Positions 22,133 through 29,681 of a DNA stretch of 32,735 nucleotides are shown here, piece by piece. The stretch is from CAZKKF01 sp964553285. Lineage in GTDB: Bacteria; Patescibacteriota; Minisyncoccia; Phycocordibacterales; Zambryskibacteraceae. The position numbers and the translations under genes are program-made. The stretch covers positions 1 to 32,735 of the forward strand of contig CAZKKF010000008.1 of assembly GCA_964553285.1 (NCBI GenBank). Reading direction: 5' to 3'. Positions within the stretch are counted from its first letter, which is position 1; every line of letters begins with the position of its first letter. Under the pieces are notes generated by a model. It worked only from the letters and a program-made list of their open reading frames with translations, had not been told where the DNA came from and searched no databases.

Positions 22133-23536
22133 ATGAAGATAAAATCGATAAAAGAGAAATCATCCGAACAATCCGTCATTTCGGTAGTTGATTTTGTCGA
22201 GCGGGTAAATGTCTCGCTACTCTCCCATGCTGGGCGTATTCAAGGAGAGGTTACAAGTGTCAACAAAAATTATTCTAAGACCATATACTTCACCATCAAA
22301 GATACTGAGGAGGATGCGTTACTTAATTGCATTATTTGGCGTTCGATATACGATCAAAATAGCGTAGAGATTGAGGTTGGCGATGAGATTATTGTTACTG
22401 GTACTCCAGAGATATATGCTCCACGAGGAACTTTTTCTCTCAAGACCCAAACGATTGAATACGCTGGTGAAGGTGCACTAAAGAAAGCCTACGAAGATTT
22501 AAAAAAGAAGCTTTCCGAAGAAGGGCTTCTAGATGCAGGTAGAAAGCGTGAGTTGCCTGCATATCCAAAGAGGATTGGAGTCATTACTTCTCGCGCAGGG
22601 GTGGTTATTCAGGACTTTAGCGCCAATCTTGGACGTTATGGTTTTCAGGTCACTATGGTTGATTCGCGTGTGGAGGGTAAAGATGCAATTCATGAGATCT
22701 TGGCATCAATAAAAACATTCAGTAGAGAAGATGTTGATGTTCTTGTCATTATGCGAGGTGGAGGATCGTGGGAGTCACTTCAGGCTTTCAATACGGAATC
22801 AGTCGTCAGAGCCATCGCTGGGTTCAAGTGCCCAGTTCTTACCGGTATTGGTCACGATGTTGATATCACACTCTCCGAACTCGTAGCTGATGTTGGAGCA
22901 TCGACACCAACAGCGGTGGCCGAGGCTTTAAATGAGACGTGGGATACCTTGACCAATTCGTTTGATTCCGCGCAAGTAAAGATTCTGGGTACTTTTGCTC
23001 GCGCATTGGCCAGTGCTTCTACAACAATTTATTCAGAAGGTCAGAATATTACTCGGATATTCTATCGATCAGTTAACAAAATCGATAAGATTGTCGCTAG
23101 CCATTCCAGCAAGATACGCTCATGCTTCATGCAACTTGAGCGCAAAATACTCGGTGCAGGTTCAGGATTCCAGAGTGTGGTTGGAATCGTAAAGTCAACA
23201 ATTCGTAATCAGCAAAATTATTTAAGAAATCTTCCAAGCAGCTTAGATGGTTATATGAGGGGTGGTATTAGGACTGCAAAAGTTGACTTGGGAGATACTG
23301 TTAAATCTATGGTTTTGAGCCAGAAGACAGGAATGAGAAGAGTGCGCGAATCGCTAGTTCTTTTAGAGAAAAGCGTTCGTCTGTCTGATCCGTCGCATAA
23401 CCTTAAGCTTGGATATAGCTTGTCATATGTAAGTGGGAAATTGGTGCGCTCAGTTAAGGATGTGGCTGTTGGAGATTCAACCGAGACGCACCTTTCTGAT
23501 GGAACTTTTACTTCGGAGATTAAAAATGTAAAATAG
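22133..23536 (+). CDS. xseA: Exodeoxyribonuclease VII large subunit
   Basis: The catalytic subunit of exonuclease VII, which degrades single-stranded DNA in repair. The 467-residue protein has an N-terminal OB-fold (about 15-110: GRIQGEVTSVNKNYSKTIYFTIKD), then RIGVITSRAGVVIQDF near 147, VLVIMRGGGSWESLQAFN near 204 and TGIGHDVDITLSELVADVGASTPTAVAE near 238. A long helical region follows, and the protein ends LKLGYSLSYVSGKLVRSVKDVAVGD. It pairs with xseB seven bases downstream. GC content and codon use are lower than in the flanking genes. There is no clear ribosome-binding site. Confidence 0.95.
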   Translation: MKIKSIKEKSSEQSVISVVDFVERVNVSLLSHAGRIQGEVTSVNKNYSKTIYFTIKDTEEDALLNCIIWRSIYDQNSVEIEVGDEIIVTGTPEIYAPRGTFSLKTQTIEYAGEGALKKAYEDLKKKLSEEGLLDAGRKRELPAYPKRIGVITSRAGVVIQDFSANLGRYGFQVTMVDSRVEGKDAIHEILASIKTFSREDVDVLVIMRGGGSWESLQAFNTESVVRAIAGFKCPVLTGIGHDVDITLSELVADVGASTPTAVAEALNETWDTLTNSFDSAQVKILGTFARALASASTTIYSEGQNITRIFYRSVNKIDKIVASHSSKIRSCFMQLERKILGAGSGFQSVVGIVKSTIRNQQNYLRNLPSSLDGYMRGGIRTAKVDLGDTVKSMVLSQKTGMRRVRESLVLLEKSVRLSDPSHNLKLGYSLSYVSGKLVRSVKDVAVGDSTETHLSDGTFTSEIKNVK

Positions 23537-23543
23537 TAAATAT

Positions 23544-23813
23544 ATGGCTGGAAAAAACGAGAAAGTAAACTTCACGGAATCGCTCGAAGAACTCAACGCT
23601 ATCGTTGGGTGGTTTGAAGAGCAAGATAACGTAGATGTTGAGGTTGGACTTGAAAAGGTACGGGAAGCGGCCAAACTTATTAAGGCGTCAAAAACTCGTC
23701 TTGCAGAAATTGAGAATGAGTTTAAAGAAATTGAAAAGGAGATTGGAGATGCAGAACCCGCTAGTTCCGAAGAATCTTCTGATGATATAAGTCCTGACGA
23801 TCTGAACTTCTAG
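23544..23813 (+). CDS. xseB: Exodeoxyribonuclease VII small subunit
   Basis: XseB wraps around the helical stalk of XseA. The 89-residue protein has the expected helical hairpin: FTESLEELNAIVGWFEEQDNVDVEVGLEKVREAAKLIKASKTRLAEIENE. This matches the XseB pattern FEEaLxxLExIVxxLExGdlxLeesLxxyexG. An acidic, serine-rich tail follows. It starts seven bases after xseA and shares its lower GC content, so the two form an operon. Confidence 0.93.
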   Translation: MAGKNEKVNFTESLEELNAIVGWFEEQDNVDVEVGLEKVREAAKLIKASKTRLAEIENEFKEIEKEIGDAEPASSEESSDDISPDDLNF

Positions 23814-23888
23814 CTATTTTCTGAAGTTGGTAACTCGCTTCGCAAGCCCTCAAAGGTAAGTTAGAGTGTCAAACGATACCGATTTTGG

Positions 23889-24111
23889 TATTATGTTCTA
23901 GGTACAACTGAATAAGAAGTGACCTAACCCCTCGGGATTTTCCCAAGGATATGGTCGAAAATCCGTCCAAAGTAAAGAACTCCTAATCAGAGCTACTTTG
24001 GACGGTCATATCTCGAAAGGGGTATGGGCACTCCCTACGGGGTTTGTCGGCCTGGTTAGGAGCTTTTTGCTACCTGACTAGTCTCGTTACTAGCAAAACC
24101 GTCCAAAGGTA
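23889..24111 (+). ncRNA. Folded leader RNA with mutually exclusive pairings (riboswitch-like)
   Basis: A TATTAT -10 box (23889-23894) opens a leader of about 210 bases before the gene at 24112. A perfect 12-bp stem, CCGTCCAAAGTA with TACTTTGGACGG (23963-23974 with 23994-24005), sits inside GATATG/CATATC (23949-23954, 24007-24012). Its loop holds CTCCTAATCAG (23980-23990), which can pair with CTGGTTAGGAG (24052-24062) just before TTTTT. That arm could instead pair with CCTAACC (23923-23929). The 3' arm of the 12-bp stem can also pair with CCGTCCAAAG (24099-24108), next to the start codon. A hairpin TTTTGCTA/TAGCAAAA (24065-24072, 24091-24098) lies between. Pairings are read from sequence; switching is inferred. 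Confidence 0.55.
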
Positions 24112-24885
24112 ATGAGCAATCTACAGTCTCCATTCGGAGACGACTTTAAGGTATTAATCCAAGAACGAATAAAGAACTTCTGGGGCTACGGCAACCTCGA
24201 CTCTGAGGTGTGGTTCGTCGGCATGGAAGAGGGATACAACGAAACGAACGAGATTTTGTTCGAGCGTTTTAAAGCGACCGCCCACAAAGCGGTCTTTGAT
24301 ATTTATGATGATCTCAAAGTAGATCCCGGCCATGTGTACTGGTTTGAGGAGAACGCACCAACCCAGTCCACGTATCGTCCGCTCATATACATTCAGCTGT
24401 ATCTTCAGACAGGAAATGAGCCGAGGCTTGAAGAGATACGCCAGTATCAAATCAAGCAGTTCGGCAGAAGTAATTCCGATCACGCGGTTCTCGAACTCAT
24501 GCCGCTTCCGTCGAAATCCATTAAGGAAAGCGATTGGTTGTATGCGGACTCAGACGTTGAAGGATTAAGTTCTCGCAAGGAGTATCTCGTCACATACAAA
24601 CCACAGCGTGTCCGCGAACTCCACGCGCTCATCCAAAAGCACAAACCCAAACTCGTCCTATTCTACTCCCGCACCTATCTCCCAGACTGGCAACAAATCG
24701 CAAGCATTCCATTTATTGAAACAATTCCAAAGAAATTGCATACAACGAAAGACCACGACACTTTGTATGCCGTGGTCCCTCATGCAACATCGTTTGGGAT
24801 GTCGAAGAACGACTGGAAAGCCATAGCCGAAACTATTGCTTCTTCTCTTCAGCGTCCTTCCGCACCTCAGCCCGCTCAACCCTGA
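24112..24885 (+). CDS. Uracil-DNA-glycosylase-like protein, tentative
   Basis: A 257-residue soluble protein. VWFVGMEEGYNE near residue 34 resembles the motif 1 region (GExPG) of the uracil-DNA glycosylase superfamily. PKLVLFYSRTYLPDW near 185 and VVPHATSFGMSKNDW near 226 sit where the fold has its later strand and the His-bearing motif. This assignment rests on a loose motif match, and the catalytic residues are not secure. It stands alone on the plus strand behind a long folded leader. Its 3' end overlaps the convergent terminase-like gene by 53 bases. Context (phage-type genes) suggests a mobile DNA-modification or defence role. Confidence 0.5.
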   Translation: MSNLQSPFGDDFKVLIQERIKNFWGYGNLDSEVWFVGMEEGYNETNEILFERFKATAHKAVFDIYDDLKVDPGHVYWFEENAPTQSTYRPLIYIQLYLQTGNEPRLEEIRQYQIKQFGRSNSDHAVLELMPLPSKSIKESDWLYADSDVEGLSSRKEYLVTYKPQRVRELHALIQKHKPKLVLFYSRTYLPDWQQIASIPFIETIPKKLHTTKDHDTLYAVVPHATSFGMSKNDWKAIAETIASSLQRPSAPQPAQP

Positions 24886-25267
24886 CCTTTGCTGGATCGA
24901 TCTCGTGGATGTGGATCTCCGTAACTGGAGGCAGTAGGTCCTTCGGCTCGCGCGGCCACGGCTTCCTCGGCTGATAGTCGGGGTGGCAACTGGCGAGTTG
25001 GAACTTCACCGCGCCCATGTTGCCTTGCTGGATGTTCTGGATGAGTTGGGTGTGCGCCAAGTCATTCACGAAATCCTTGCCGAATGCAATCGCCGCATCC
25101 GCTTCAAGCGCGAACGCCTCGTCTTGCCGCCAGAGGTAATACGCCTCGCGCGAAATGCCCGCCCGCTTGCACGAATACGAGATGTTGCCGGAGTCTCGCA
25201 GGAAGCTGAGGAGCTTCTCCTTAGACCGCTGGCTCTTCAGCGTCCGATCTGACGATTTGCGCGCCAT
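24833..25267 (-). CDS. Phage terminase small-subunit-like HTH protein
   Basis: A 144-residue protein. After a basic start it has an HTH (FLRDSGNISYSCKRAGISREAYYLWRQDEAF, about 23-55), then a helical segment ending GNMGAVKFQLASCHPDYQPRKP near 100 and a charged tail. Terminase small subunits and related phage HTH proteins share this order: an HTH with SCKRAGISRxxYYxW, an all-helix middle, and a hxxxxxPxxxxxR-type phrase. It overlaps the methyltransferase gene by 47 bases and converges on the glycosylase-like gene. No large terminase subunit is present, so a packaging role here is doubtful. Confidence 0.6.
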   Translation of the reverse strand: MARKSSDRTLKSQRSKEKLLSFLRDSGNISYSCKRAGISREAYYLWRQDEAFALEADAAIAFGKDFVNDLAHTQLIQNIQQGNMGAVKFQLASCHPDYQPRKPWPREPKDLLPPVTEIHIHEIDPAKVRVERAEVRKDAEEKKQ

Positions 25268-26015
25268 GTCCGGTCAGCTTCTCCCACCGCTTCACGATCG
25301 TCTCGCAGTATTCCGGATCAATCTCGACCATGATGCACCGGCGCTTCGTCTGCTCGCATGCGATGAGCGTCGACCCGCTCCCGCCGAATGGATCGTATAC
25401 CGTGTCTCCGACACGCGTGCTGTTCAAGATAAGTCTGCGAAGGAGCGGAATCGGCTTCATCGTCGGGTGGAGGCCGCTCCGGCGGGGCTTCTTCTCGAAG
25501 ATGACCGACTTGTCCTTGCCTCTGCGGAAGTCGTGCGTACCGCTCCAGCCGTACATGACGAGCTCGTGCTGGGGTAGGTAGTCGAGGCGGCCGATGACGG
25601 GCTGACTCTTCACCCACACGATGAGCTGGGCGACCTTGAGCCCGACTTGAAGGAACGCTTCCCGAAGGGCGAAGATCATCTTGTCCGAGTTGAAGACGTA
25701 GATGCTGTTCTTCGCCGCGAGGAACGGCACGACCGCTTCGAGCCAGCGTCTCGTGAAGTCGGTGTACTCCTCGTCGCCCATGAAGCCGTCGTTCTCGATG
25801 TCCTTGTCCTTGGCGATCTTGCCCAAACCCCGCTTTGAGGCGGCATAGTCGACCCCATACGGCGGGTCGGTGAGGATCATGTCGACCTCGCCCTGGATGT
25901 AATTGCCGAACCACCACGTCTCGGCGTTCTCGCAGATGAGGAAGTGCTCCCCGAGGGCGATCACGTCGCCTCGCTTAATTGGTCTTGATAGCTTTGTCTT
26001 CCGTGAATTTTTCAT
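25221..26015 (-). CDS. Beta-class DNA methyltransferase (N4/N6 type)
   Basis: A 264-residue SAM-dependent DNA methyltransferase. DMILTDPPYGVDYAASKRG near residue 50 is the catalytic motif IV (DPPY). Motif X-like LHPTMKPIPLLRRLI near 182 and motif I YDPFGGSGSTLIACEQTKRRCIMVEID near 205 follow. The order IV-X-I marks the beta class, as in many phage solitary methyltransferases. No restriction endonuclease is adjacent. The start overlaps the end of the next gene upstream by 41 bases; internal starts are possible. Base composition is GC-rich with TCG/CTC-type codons, unlike xseAB. Confidence 0.88.
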   Translation of the reverse strand: MKNSRKTKLSRPIKRGDVIALGEHFLICENAETWWFGNYIQGEVDMILTDPPYGVDYAASKRGLGKIAKDKDIENDGFMGDEEYTDFTRRWLEAVVPFLAAKNSIYVFNSDKMIFALREAFLQVGLKVAQLIVWVKSQPVIGRLDYLPQHELVMYGWSGTHDFRRGKDKSVIFEKKPRRSGLHPTMKPIPLLRRLILNSTRVGDTVYDPFGGSGSTLIACEQTKRRCIMVEIDPEYCETIVKRWEKLTGHGAQIVRSDAEEPAV

Positions 26016-27249
26016 AGCGGTTGACGATTACCTGGCAAAAGATCGGACTCTTCTCGACAAGGAAGGCCCGACGGCGCAGCTGTTCGCACGCTAGGAGCGT
26101 TGAACCTGAACCTCCGAAGAGATCAAGGACGGCATCGTTCACTTTTGAACAGCGGGAAAGCGGTCGTTCGTGAAGCGTGAGTGGCTTCTGGGTCGGATGC
26201 TCGTAGTCGGTTCCGGCCTCACGCTTTGCAAGCCAGATGTCGATCATGTCGAGGATGTCGTCGATGGTCGCGTTGCCGATACCGATTTCCTTGTTCATGA
26301 TCTCGCCGAGCTTGGTCTGCTTGTCCGAGAGGTATGGCTTGCCGCGCGTTCCGTACACGCAGGGTTCGTAGAGCTTGGAGAATGCTGTCTTCGGGGTCGG
26401 GTTGATGCCGTTCTTAATCCAGAGCGCGGTGCGCTTGTACTTCACACCGAGTTCTTCGTACAGAGACTGCATCATGCCCGTGTACTTCTGGTCGTGGTAC
26501 CAGAAGTGGTGCGAGTCCTTCGCCGAGACCGCGATTGCGTTCGCCATCGCTTTCTTGAGGAAGGTGCGGTACTTCGGGTCGGACTTCTTGTCGTCGACAT
26601 CTCCGCCGTAAGATTTTTCTCCACCTATGCCCTTGTTGTAGTCGAGGGCGATATTGTACGGAGGGTCACAATAGACGACATCCGCGAGATCCTCGCCGAG
26701 GAGCATCTTCACAACCGTCTCGTCGGTCGAGTCGCCGCAGATGAGCTTGTGCTTGCCGAGTTGGAAGCGGTCACCCTCCTTGATATCGGTCTCCTTGGCG
26801 GCTTCGACTTCTTTCTCTTCGTCGAATTCGTCGTCTTCGATTTCAAGGACGTCGTCCCAGATGTCGGAGAGGTCCGTGTCATCGAAGCCGATGTCGAGAA
26901 GAAACGATGTATCGAATTTCTGGAGAAGCTCAAAGTCCCACGATCCCGTGTTGCGGTTGGAACGGAGCATGTACTCCTCGCACTCCTTCTCAGTGAGTGT
27001 CTGGTCTGGAACCCTAACGTCGATCTCATCCTGCCCGCGCCCGAGGGCTTTCATGATCTTGAGCCGCTGGTGTCCCGCAAGTACCTGGTTGTCCGTGTTC
27101 ACGGCAGGGATCTCGACGAGGTTGAATTTGGTAATGCTCGCCTCAAGGTCAGCTTTCTGCTTTGCCGAGAGGGAGCGGGGGTTCTTGGCGTTCGGCACTA
27201 GGTCGTCGACCTTGCGCGTTTCCGTCCGCCACTGCAATGAATGATTCAT
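25975..27249 (-). CDS. ParB-domain/DNA methyltransferase fusion
   Basis: A 424-residue fusion of phage type. The N-terminus is a ParB-like domain (LVPNAKNPRSLSAKQKADLEASI near 15 and VLAGHQRLKIMKALG near 57). An acidic linker follows (DDEFDEEKEVEAAKE), then a beta-class methyltransferase with DVVYCDPPYNIALDY near 194, HPTQKPLTLHERPL near 350 and LFGGSGSTLLACEQLRRRAFLVE near 372. It is first in a run of three overlapping minus-strand genes. Two hairpins lie between its promoter and its ATG. No restriction partner was found. It probably modifies element or host DNA at a short site; the target is unknown. Confidence 0.9.
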   Translation of the reverse strand: MNHSLQWRTETRKVDDLVPNAKNPRSLSAKQKADLEASITKFNLVEIPAVNTDNQVLAGHQRLKIMKALGRGQDEIDVRVPDQTLTEKECEEYMLRSNRNTGSWDFELLQKFDTSFLLDIGFDDTDLSDIWDDVLEIEDDEFDEEKEVEAAKETDIKEGDRFQLGKHKLICGDSTDETVVKMLLGEDLADVVYCDPPYNIALDYNKGIGGEKSYGGDVDDKKSDPKYRTFLKKAMANAIAVSAKDSHHFWYHDQKYTGMMQSLYEELGVKYKRTALWIKNGINPTPKTAFSKLYEPCVYGTRGKPYLSDKQTKLGEIMNKEIGIGNATIDDILDMIDIWLAKREAGTDYEHPTQKPLTLHERPLSRCSKVNDAVLDLFGGSGSTLLACEQLRRRAFLVEKSPIFCQVIVNRYEKFTEDKAIKTN

Positions 27250-27254
27250 GTCAT

Positions 27255-27313
27255 TTTTGCTTAGTGAATAAGCAAAAGGGCCCGCGCATCTCTTTCGAGA
27301 ATGCGCCGGCCCT
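27255..27313 (-). promoter_or_regulatory. Two-hairpin leader of the methyltransferase run
   Basis: Reading the minus strand, a long GC-rich hairpin (27313-27277, AGGGCC/GGCCCT outer stem) is followed by TTTTGCTTA, whose exact partner TAAGCAAAA (27263-27255) lies eight bases before the ATG. The T-run of the first, terminator-like hairpin is thus the 5' arm of the second. The layout suits attenuation. Confidence 0.6.
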
Positions 27314-27357
27314 CATTTAAGTGGTCACCAGCTGGAGCGAACTCCTTTTGTATCTGC

Positions 27358-27363
27358 ATTATA
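27358..27363 (-). promoter_or_regulatory. -10 box of the methyltransferase run
   Basis: TATAAT on the minus strand (27363-27358), about 110 bases before the ATG. The -35 is not clear. Confidence 0.4.
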
Positions 27364-27676
27364 CACCTGCGTTTTCGGCGTACATGTGGAAAAGGTCGCA
27401 AATCATCGCTAGAAAACAGAATCGTCGGAAAGTCGACTTATGTTTCGCCATATAGTGCCAACTAAAAAGGCGGGAGGGGGTGTAAAGTTTGTAAAGTAGA
27501 GGAGACCGAGACGGGTGAAAATGGCCGACCCTACAATCGTCGGAAAAATGACCTACAGACCGAGACGCCTCGCATAAGGAGTAGAAGGGATCGGGAAGAA
27601 CCCTTACGGTGCCTTGTGTGGTACATTCGAGACCGAGTCAGCCAACCGGGACATAAAATAGAAACCTTCTTTTAGA
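27364..27676. repeat. Intergenic region with short direct repeats
   Basis: No gene is seen. AATCGTCGGAAA occurs at 27420-27431 and 27535-27546. GAGACCGAGAC or close variants occur at 27502-27512, 27557-27566 and 27629-27639. TGTAAAGTTTGTAAAG (27481-27496) is a 7-base tandem with TT between. The repeats could be binding sites or an element origin. Confidence 0.5.
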
Positions 27677-27704
27677 TTGAATTTTTTAAGATTACAAGTA
27701 TACT
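27677..27704 (+). promoter_or_regulatory. Promoter of the small gene at 27754
   Basis: TTGAAT (27677-27682), a 16-base spacer and TATACT (27699-27704). The leader is about 43 bases. A GAAGG site precedes the ATG. Confidence 0.6.
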
Positions 27705-27753
27705 TCGCAAAGAGGTACAGCATATTTTCACTCAACCAAGCGAAGGTAGAGCC

Positions 27754-27972
27754 ATGAAGAAGAAGTCGCTGGCTAGTAACGGGGGAAGGAAGAAGGCCAA
27801 GAAGAACACTCCGGTTATCGGAGAGGATTTGTCAGATGGCTTTGCTCCTCCTGCGTCTGCGGCTGAGAGGAGGGCTCTCAGGCGGTGGCTCGCCAAGGTC
27901 ATCAGATCACAAGAGATCGATGCTTCTTTGATGGACGCAATGAAGCATGGTTCCAATCCTTGGTTGGAATGA
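27754..27972 (+). CDS. Small basic protein, unknown
   Basis: A 72-residue protein. The N-terminus is Lys/Arg-rich (KKKSLASNGGRKKAKKN), and the remainder is helical (AAERRALRRWLAKVIRSQEIDASLMDAMKHGSNPW). It has its own promoter, a Shine-Dalgarno site (GAAGG, eight bases from the ATG) and a 13-bp terminator hairpin. The charge pattern suggests nucleic-acid binding, but no family is recognised. It shares the SD-led, single-gene style of the small genes at 6685 and 7430. Confidence 0.65.
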   Translation: MKKKSLASNGGRKKAKKNTPVIGEDLSDGFAPPASAAERRALRRWLAKVIRSQEIDASLMDAMKHGSNPWLE

Positions 27973-27982
27973 GTCACTGATA

Positions 27983-28013
27983 GAGGCCGCATCTCGTGAT
28001 GAGATGCGGCCTC
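27983..28013 (+). terminator. Terminator hairpin of the small gene
   Basis: A perfect 13-bp stem, GAGGCCGCATCTC with GAGATGCGGCCTC, loop GTGAT. A T-run follows only after about 11 bases. Confidence 0.75.
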
Positions 28014-28072
28014 ACTGCGGTCATGTTTTTGGCGGGAGGGGAAAGTTTAGGCTCAAGGGTTGCTAATGTTTT

Positions 28073-28081
28073 TGATACAAT
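28073..28081 (+). promoter_or_regulatory. Extended -10 promoter of the THUMP methyltransferase
   Basis: TGATACAAT at 28073-28081. Twelve bases separate it from the ATG at 28094, giving a leader of five or so bases. No good -35 box. Confidence 0.5.
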
Positions 28082-28093
28082 CAGGTCAAATAT

Positions 28094-29119
28094 ATGGACA
28101 AGTCGGAAATGAAAATAAAGTTATCTTACATAACTGGTCTAAGACCTGTGGTTTTGGAAGAGCTGAAGAAGTTTGATTTTAAAATACTTGATGAAGCCGA
28201 TGACTCGGTGTTTATTGAGTTTTCTGAAGAGATTATTCCGGCGGTAAAAAAGCTTAGGAGCGTTGCGCGGGCGTATCTTGTCTTGCGGGGCGATAAATAT
28301 CATCCGGCTCATATTTCAAATCACAAATCAATTTTGGGAAACCTTATTGATATTGTTACCAAGACTGACGGCTTCGAAACTTTCAAAATTATCTGCGCCG
28401 GAGCCGATTCTCCCGAAGTGAGAAGTATCGCAAAATATATTGAAGAAACTTATGGGTTGGAAGAGTGCGAAGAGGCAGATTTGAAGGTGCACATCATTAA
28501 GCTGGAAGACGTTTGGGAGATTGGCGTTCAGGTCACTCCTCGCCCGCTTTCCGTAAGGGATTACAAGGTGGTGAATATGAGCGGAGCAATGGATTCAACC
28601 ATAGCGTATGCCGTCAATTCTTTTTGCAATCTTGATTCAGCTAAGTCGTATCTCAATGTTTTTTCAGGAAGCGCGACTTTACTAATAGAGGCGGCACAGT
28701 GCTATCCGAATTTGGAAAAATTGATTGGCTTTGATAACGACAAAAAACATTTGTCTCTCTCAATTCAAAATATCAAAAAAGCCGGCCTGGTAAAGAAGAT
28801 TCAGGTAAAGGAAGAAAATATATTTGATAAACCTGATTTGGGTACATTTGGTGCAATCGTATCCGATCTTCCTTTTGGCATGATGATCTCAAAAGACCAA
28901 GATTTAGGCAGGCTATATAGAGCTTTTATTGAATATTGTGAGAGCAAACTAAACCCCGTGGGCCGATTGGTGATATATACCAGCGAACACGAGCTTATTG
29001 AACCAATTTTGCTTAGATCGCGGTTTAAGGTTATTCAATCTCTGCAGTTAAAATTTATCACAAACGCTGATGCATATCTGAGGCCAAAGATTTTGGTTTG
29101 CGAGCTCGAATCCGATTAG
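28094..29119 (+). CDS. THUMP-domain SAM methyltransferase (RNA N2-guanine type)
   Basis: A 341-residue protein. The N-terminal half carries a ferredoxin-like/THUMP region (YITGLRPVVLEELKKF then VKKLRSVARAYLVL; EEADLKVHIIKLEDVWEIGVQVTPRPLSVRDYK near 150). The C-terminal half is a Rossmann methyltransferase with motif I YLNVFSGSATLLIEAAQ near 200 and motif IV SDLPFG near 259. The DLPFG motif and THUMP fusion resemble the Trm14/TrmN-RlmL group, which make m2G in tRNA or rRNA. The substrate is not determined. GC content is lower than in neighbours. It converges on the exported protein gene. Confidence 0.75.
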   Translation: MDKSEMKIKLSYITGLRPVVLEELKKFDFKILDEADDSVFIEFSEEIIPAVKKLRSVARAYLVLRGDKYHPAHISNHKSILGNLIDIVTKTDGFETFKIICAGADSPEVRSIAKYIEETYGLEECEEADLKVHIIKLEDVWEIGVQVTPRPLSVRDYKVVNMSGAMDSTIAYAVNSFCNLDSAKSYLNVFSGSATLLIEAAQCYPNLEKLIGFDNDKKHLSLSIQNIKKAGLVKKIQVKEENIFDKPDLGTFGAIVSDLPFGMMISKDQDLGRLYRAFIEYCESKLNPVGRLVIYTSEHELIEPILLRSRFKVIQSLQLKFITNADAYLRPKILVCELESD

Positions 29120-29131
29120 AGGGCTGTTTGG

Positions 29132-29623
29132 CTACAAATCCATGCACAGGTCTCGGGAGTAGTCGGAGTCGAGGAGCATGACGCTTCGGACAGTGCCGCC
29201 TTCGTCCACAGAGATGGTCAGGTTTTGCGCCGTCTGTCGGGCAACGCCTGATAGTGAGCCGGAAGGATGCAGGGAAACGGCCATTTCTCCCGCCGCAAGT
29301 TGTGCGGTCTTGGAGCGCCCGCTGAAAGAGAATCCGTTTTCGCTGTCGTAGGAAACGGAGCAGTTGCCGCCCTCCATGTGCCGGACAGTGCTTGAAAAGG
29401 CGCTGAGCGCCTTGGCCTGGCAGATGTAGTTGCCGTTGGCATGCTGAGAACAAAGCGAGATATCAATCGAGGCTGTCCCTCTTGCTCCGGATCGGCTTTC
29501 GGTCTTTTCAATGCCCGTATCACTTTCTGCCCGAGAGGCTGAGTCAGTCTTTCCTCCGGAAATCATAAAATATCCTCCCGCCGCAACCGCCCCGACGAGC
29601 AGGGCTATAATCAATGTTTTCAT
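29132..29623 (-). CDS. Exported or membrane-anchored protein, unknown
   Basis: A 163-residue protein. A hydrophobic segment (about residues 3-22) serves as a signal or anchor. A Ser-rich polar linker follows, then a domain with four cysteines (in DISLCSQHANGNYICQAKAL, GNCSVSY and the C-terminal DLCMDL) that could form two disulfides. No family is recognised. It is transcribed divergently from the helicase gene, with a TGATACAAT box ending seven bases before the ATG. Confidence 0.6.
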   Translation of the reverse strand: MKTLIIALLVGAVAAGGYFMISGGKTDSASRAESDTGIEKTESRSGARGTASIDISLCSQHANGNYICQAKALSAFSSTVRHMEGGNCSVSYDSENGFSFSGRSKTAQLAAGEMAVSLHPSGSLSGVARQTAQNLTISVDEGGTVRSVMLLDSDYSRDLCMDL

Positions 29624-29630
29624 GGGTCAG

Positions 29631-29675
29631 ATTGTATCATTTTGCCGTATTTCCGTCATATTTTTCTGCTAAAAT
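29631..29675. promoter_or_regulatory. Divergent extended -10 promoters
   Basis: On the minus strand TGATACAAT has its -10 at 29636-29631, seven bases before the ATG at 29623. On the plus strand TGCTAAAAT has its -10 at 29670-29675, six bases before the ATG at 29682. Both genes appear leaderless. Confidence 0.65.
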
Positions 29676-29681
29676 ATCCCC

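Noticed and set aside
23889..24111. Self-cleaving ribozyme or retron RNA
   Set aside because: No hammerhead, twister or HDV core was recognised, and no reverse transcriptase is nearby.
26170..27201. 343-codon plus-strand frame opposite the ParB-methyltransferase gene
   Set aside because: It is antisense to clear methyltransferase motifs, has no ribosome-binding site and shows no recognisable domain.
21996..28090. Integration of the 22-28 kb block at tRNA-Gln with a direct att repeat
   Set aside because: I found no second copy of the tRNA-Gln 3' end near the right edge, and no integrase gene.
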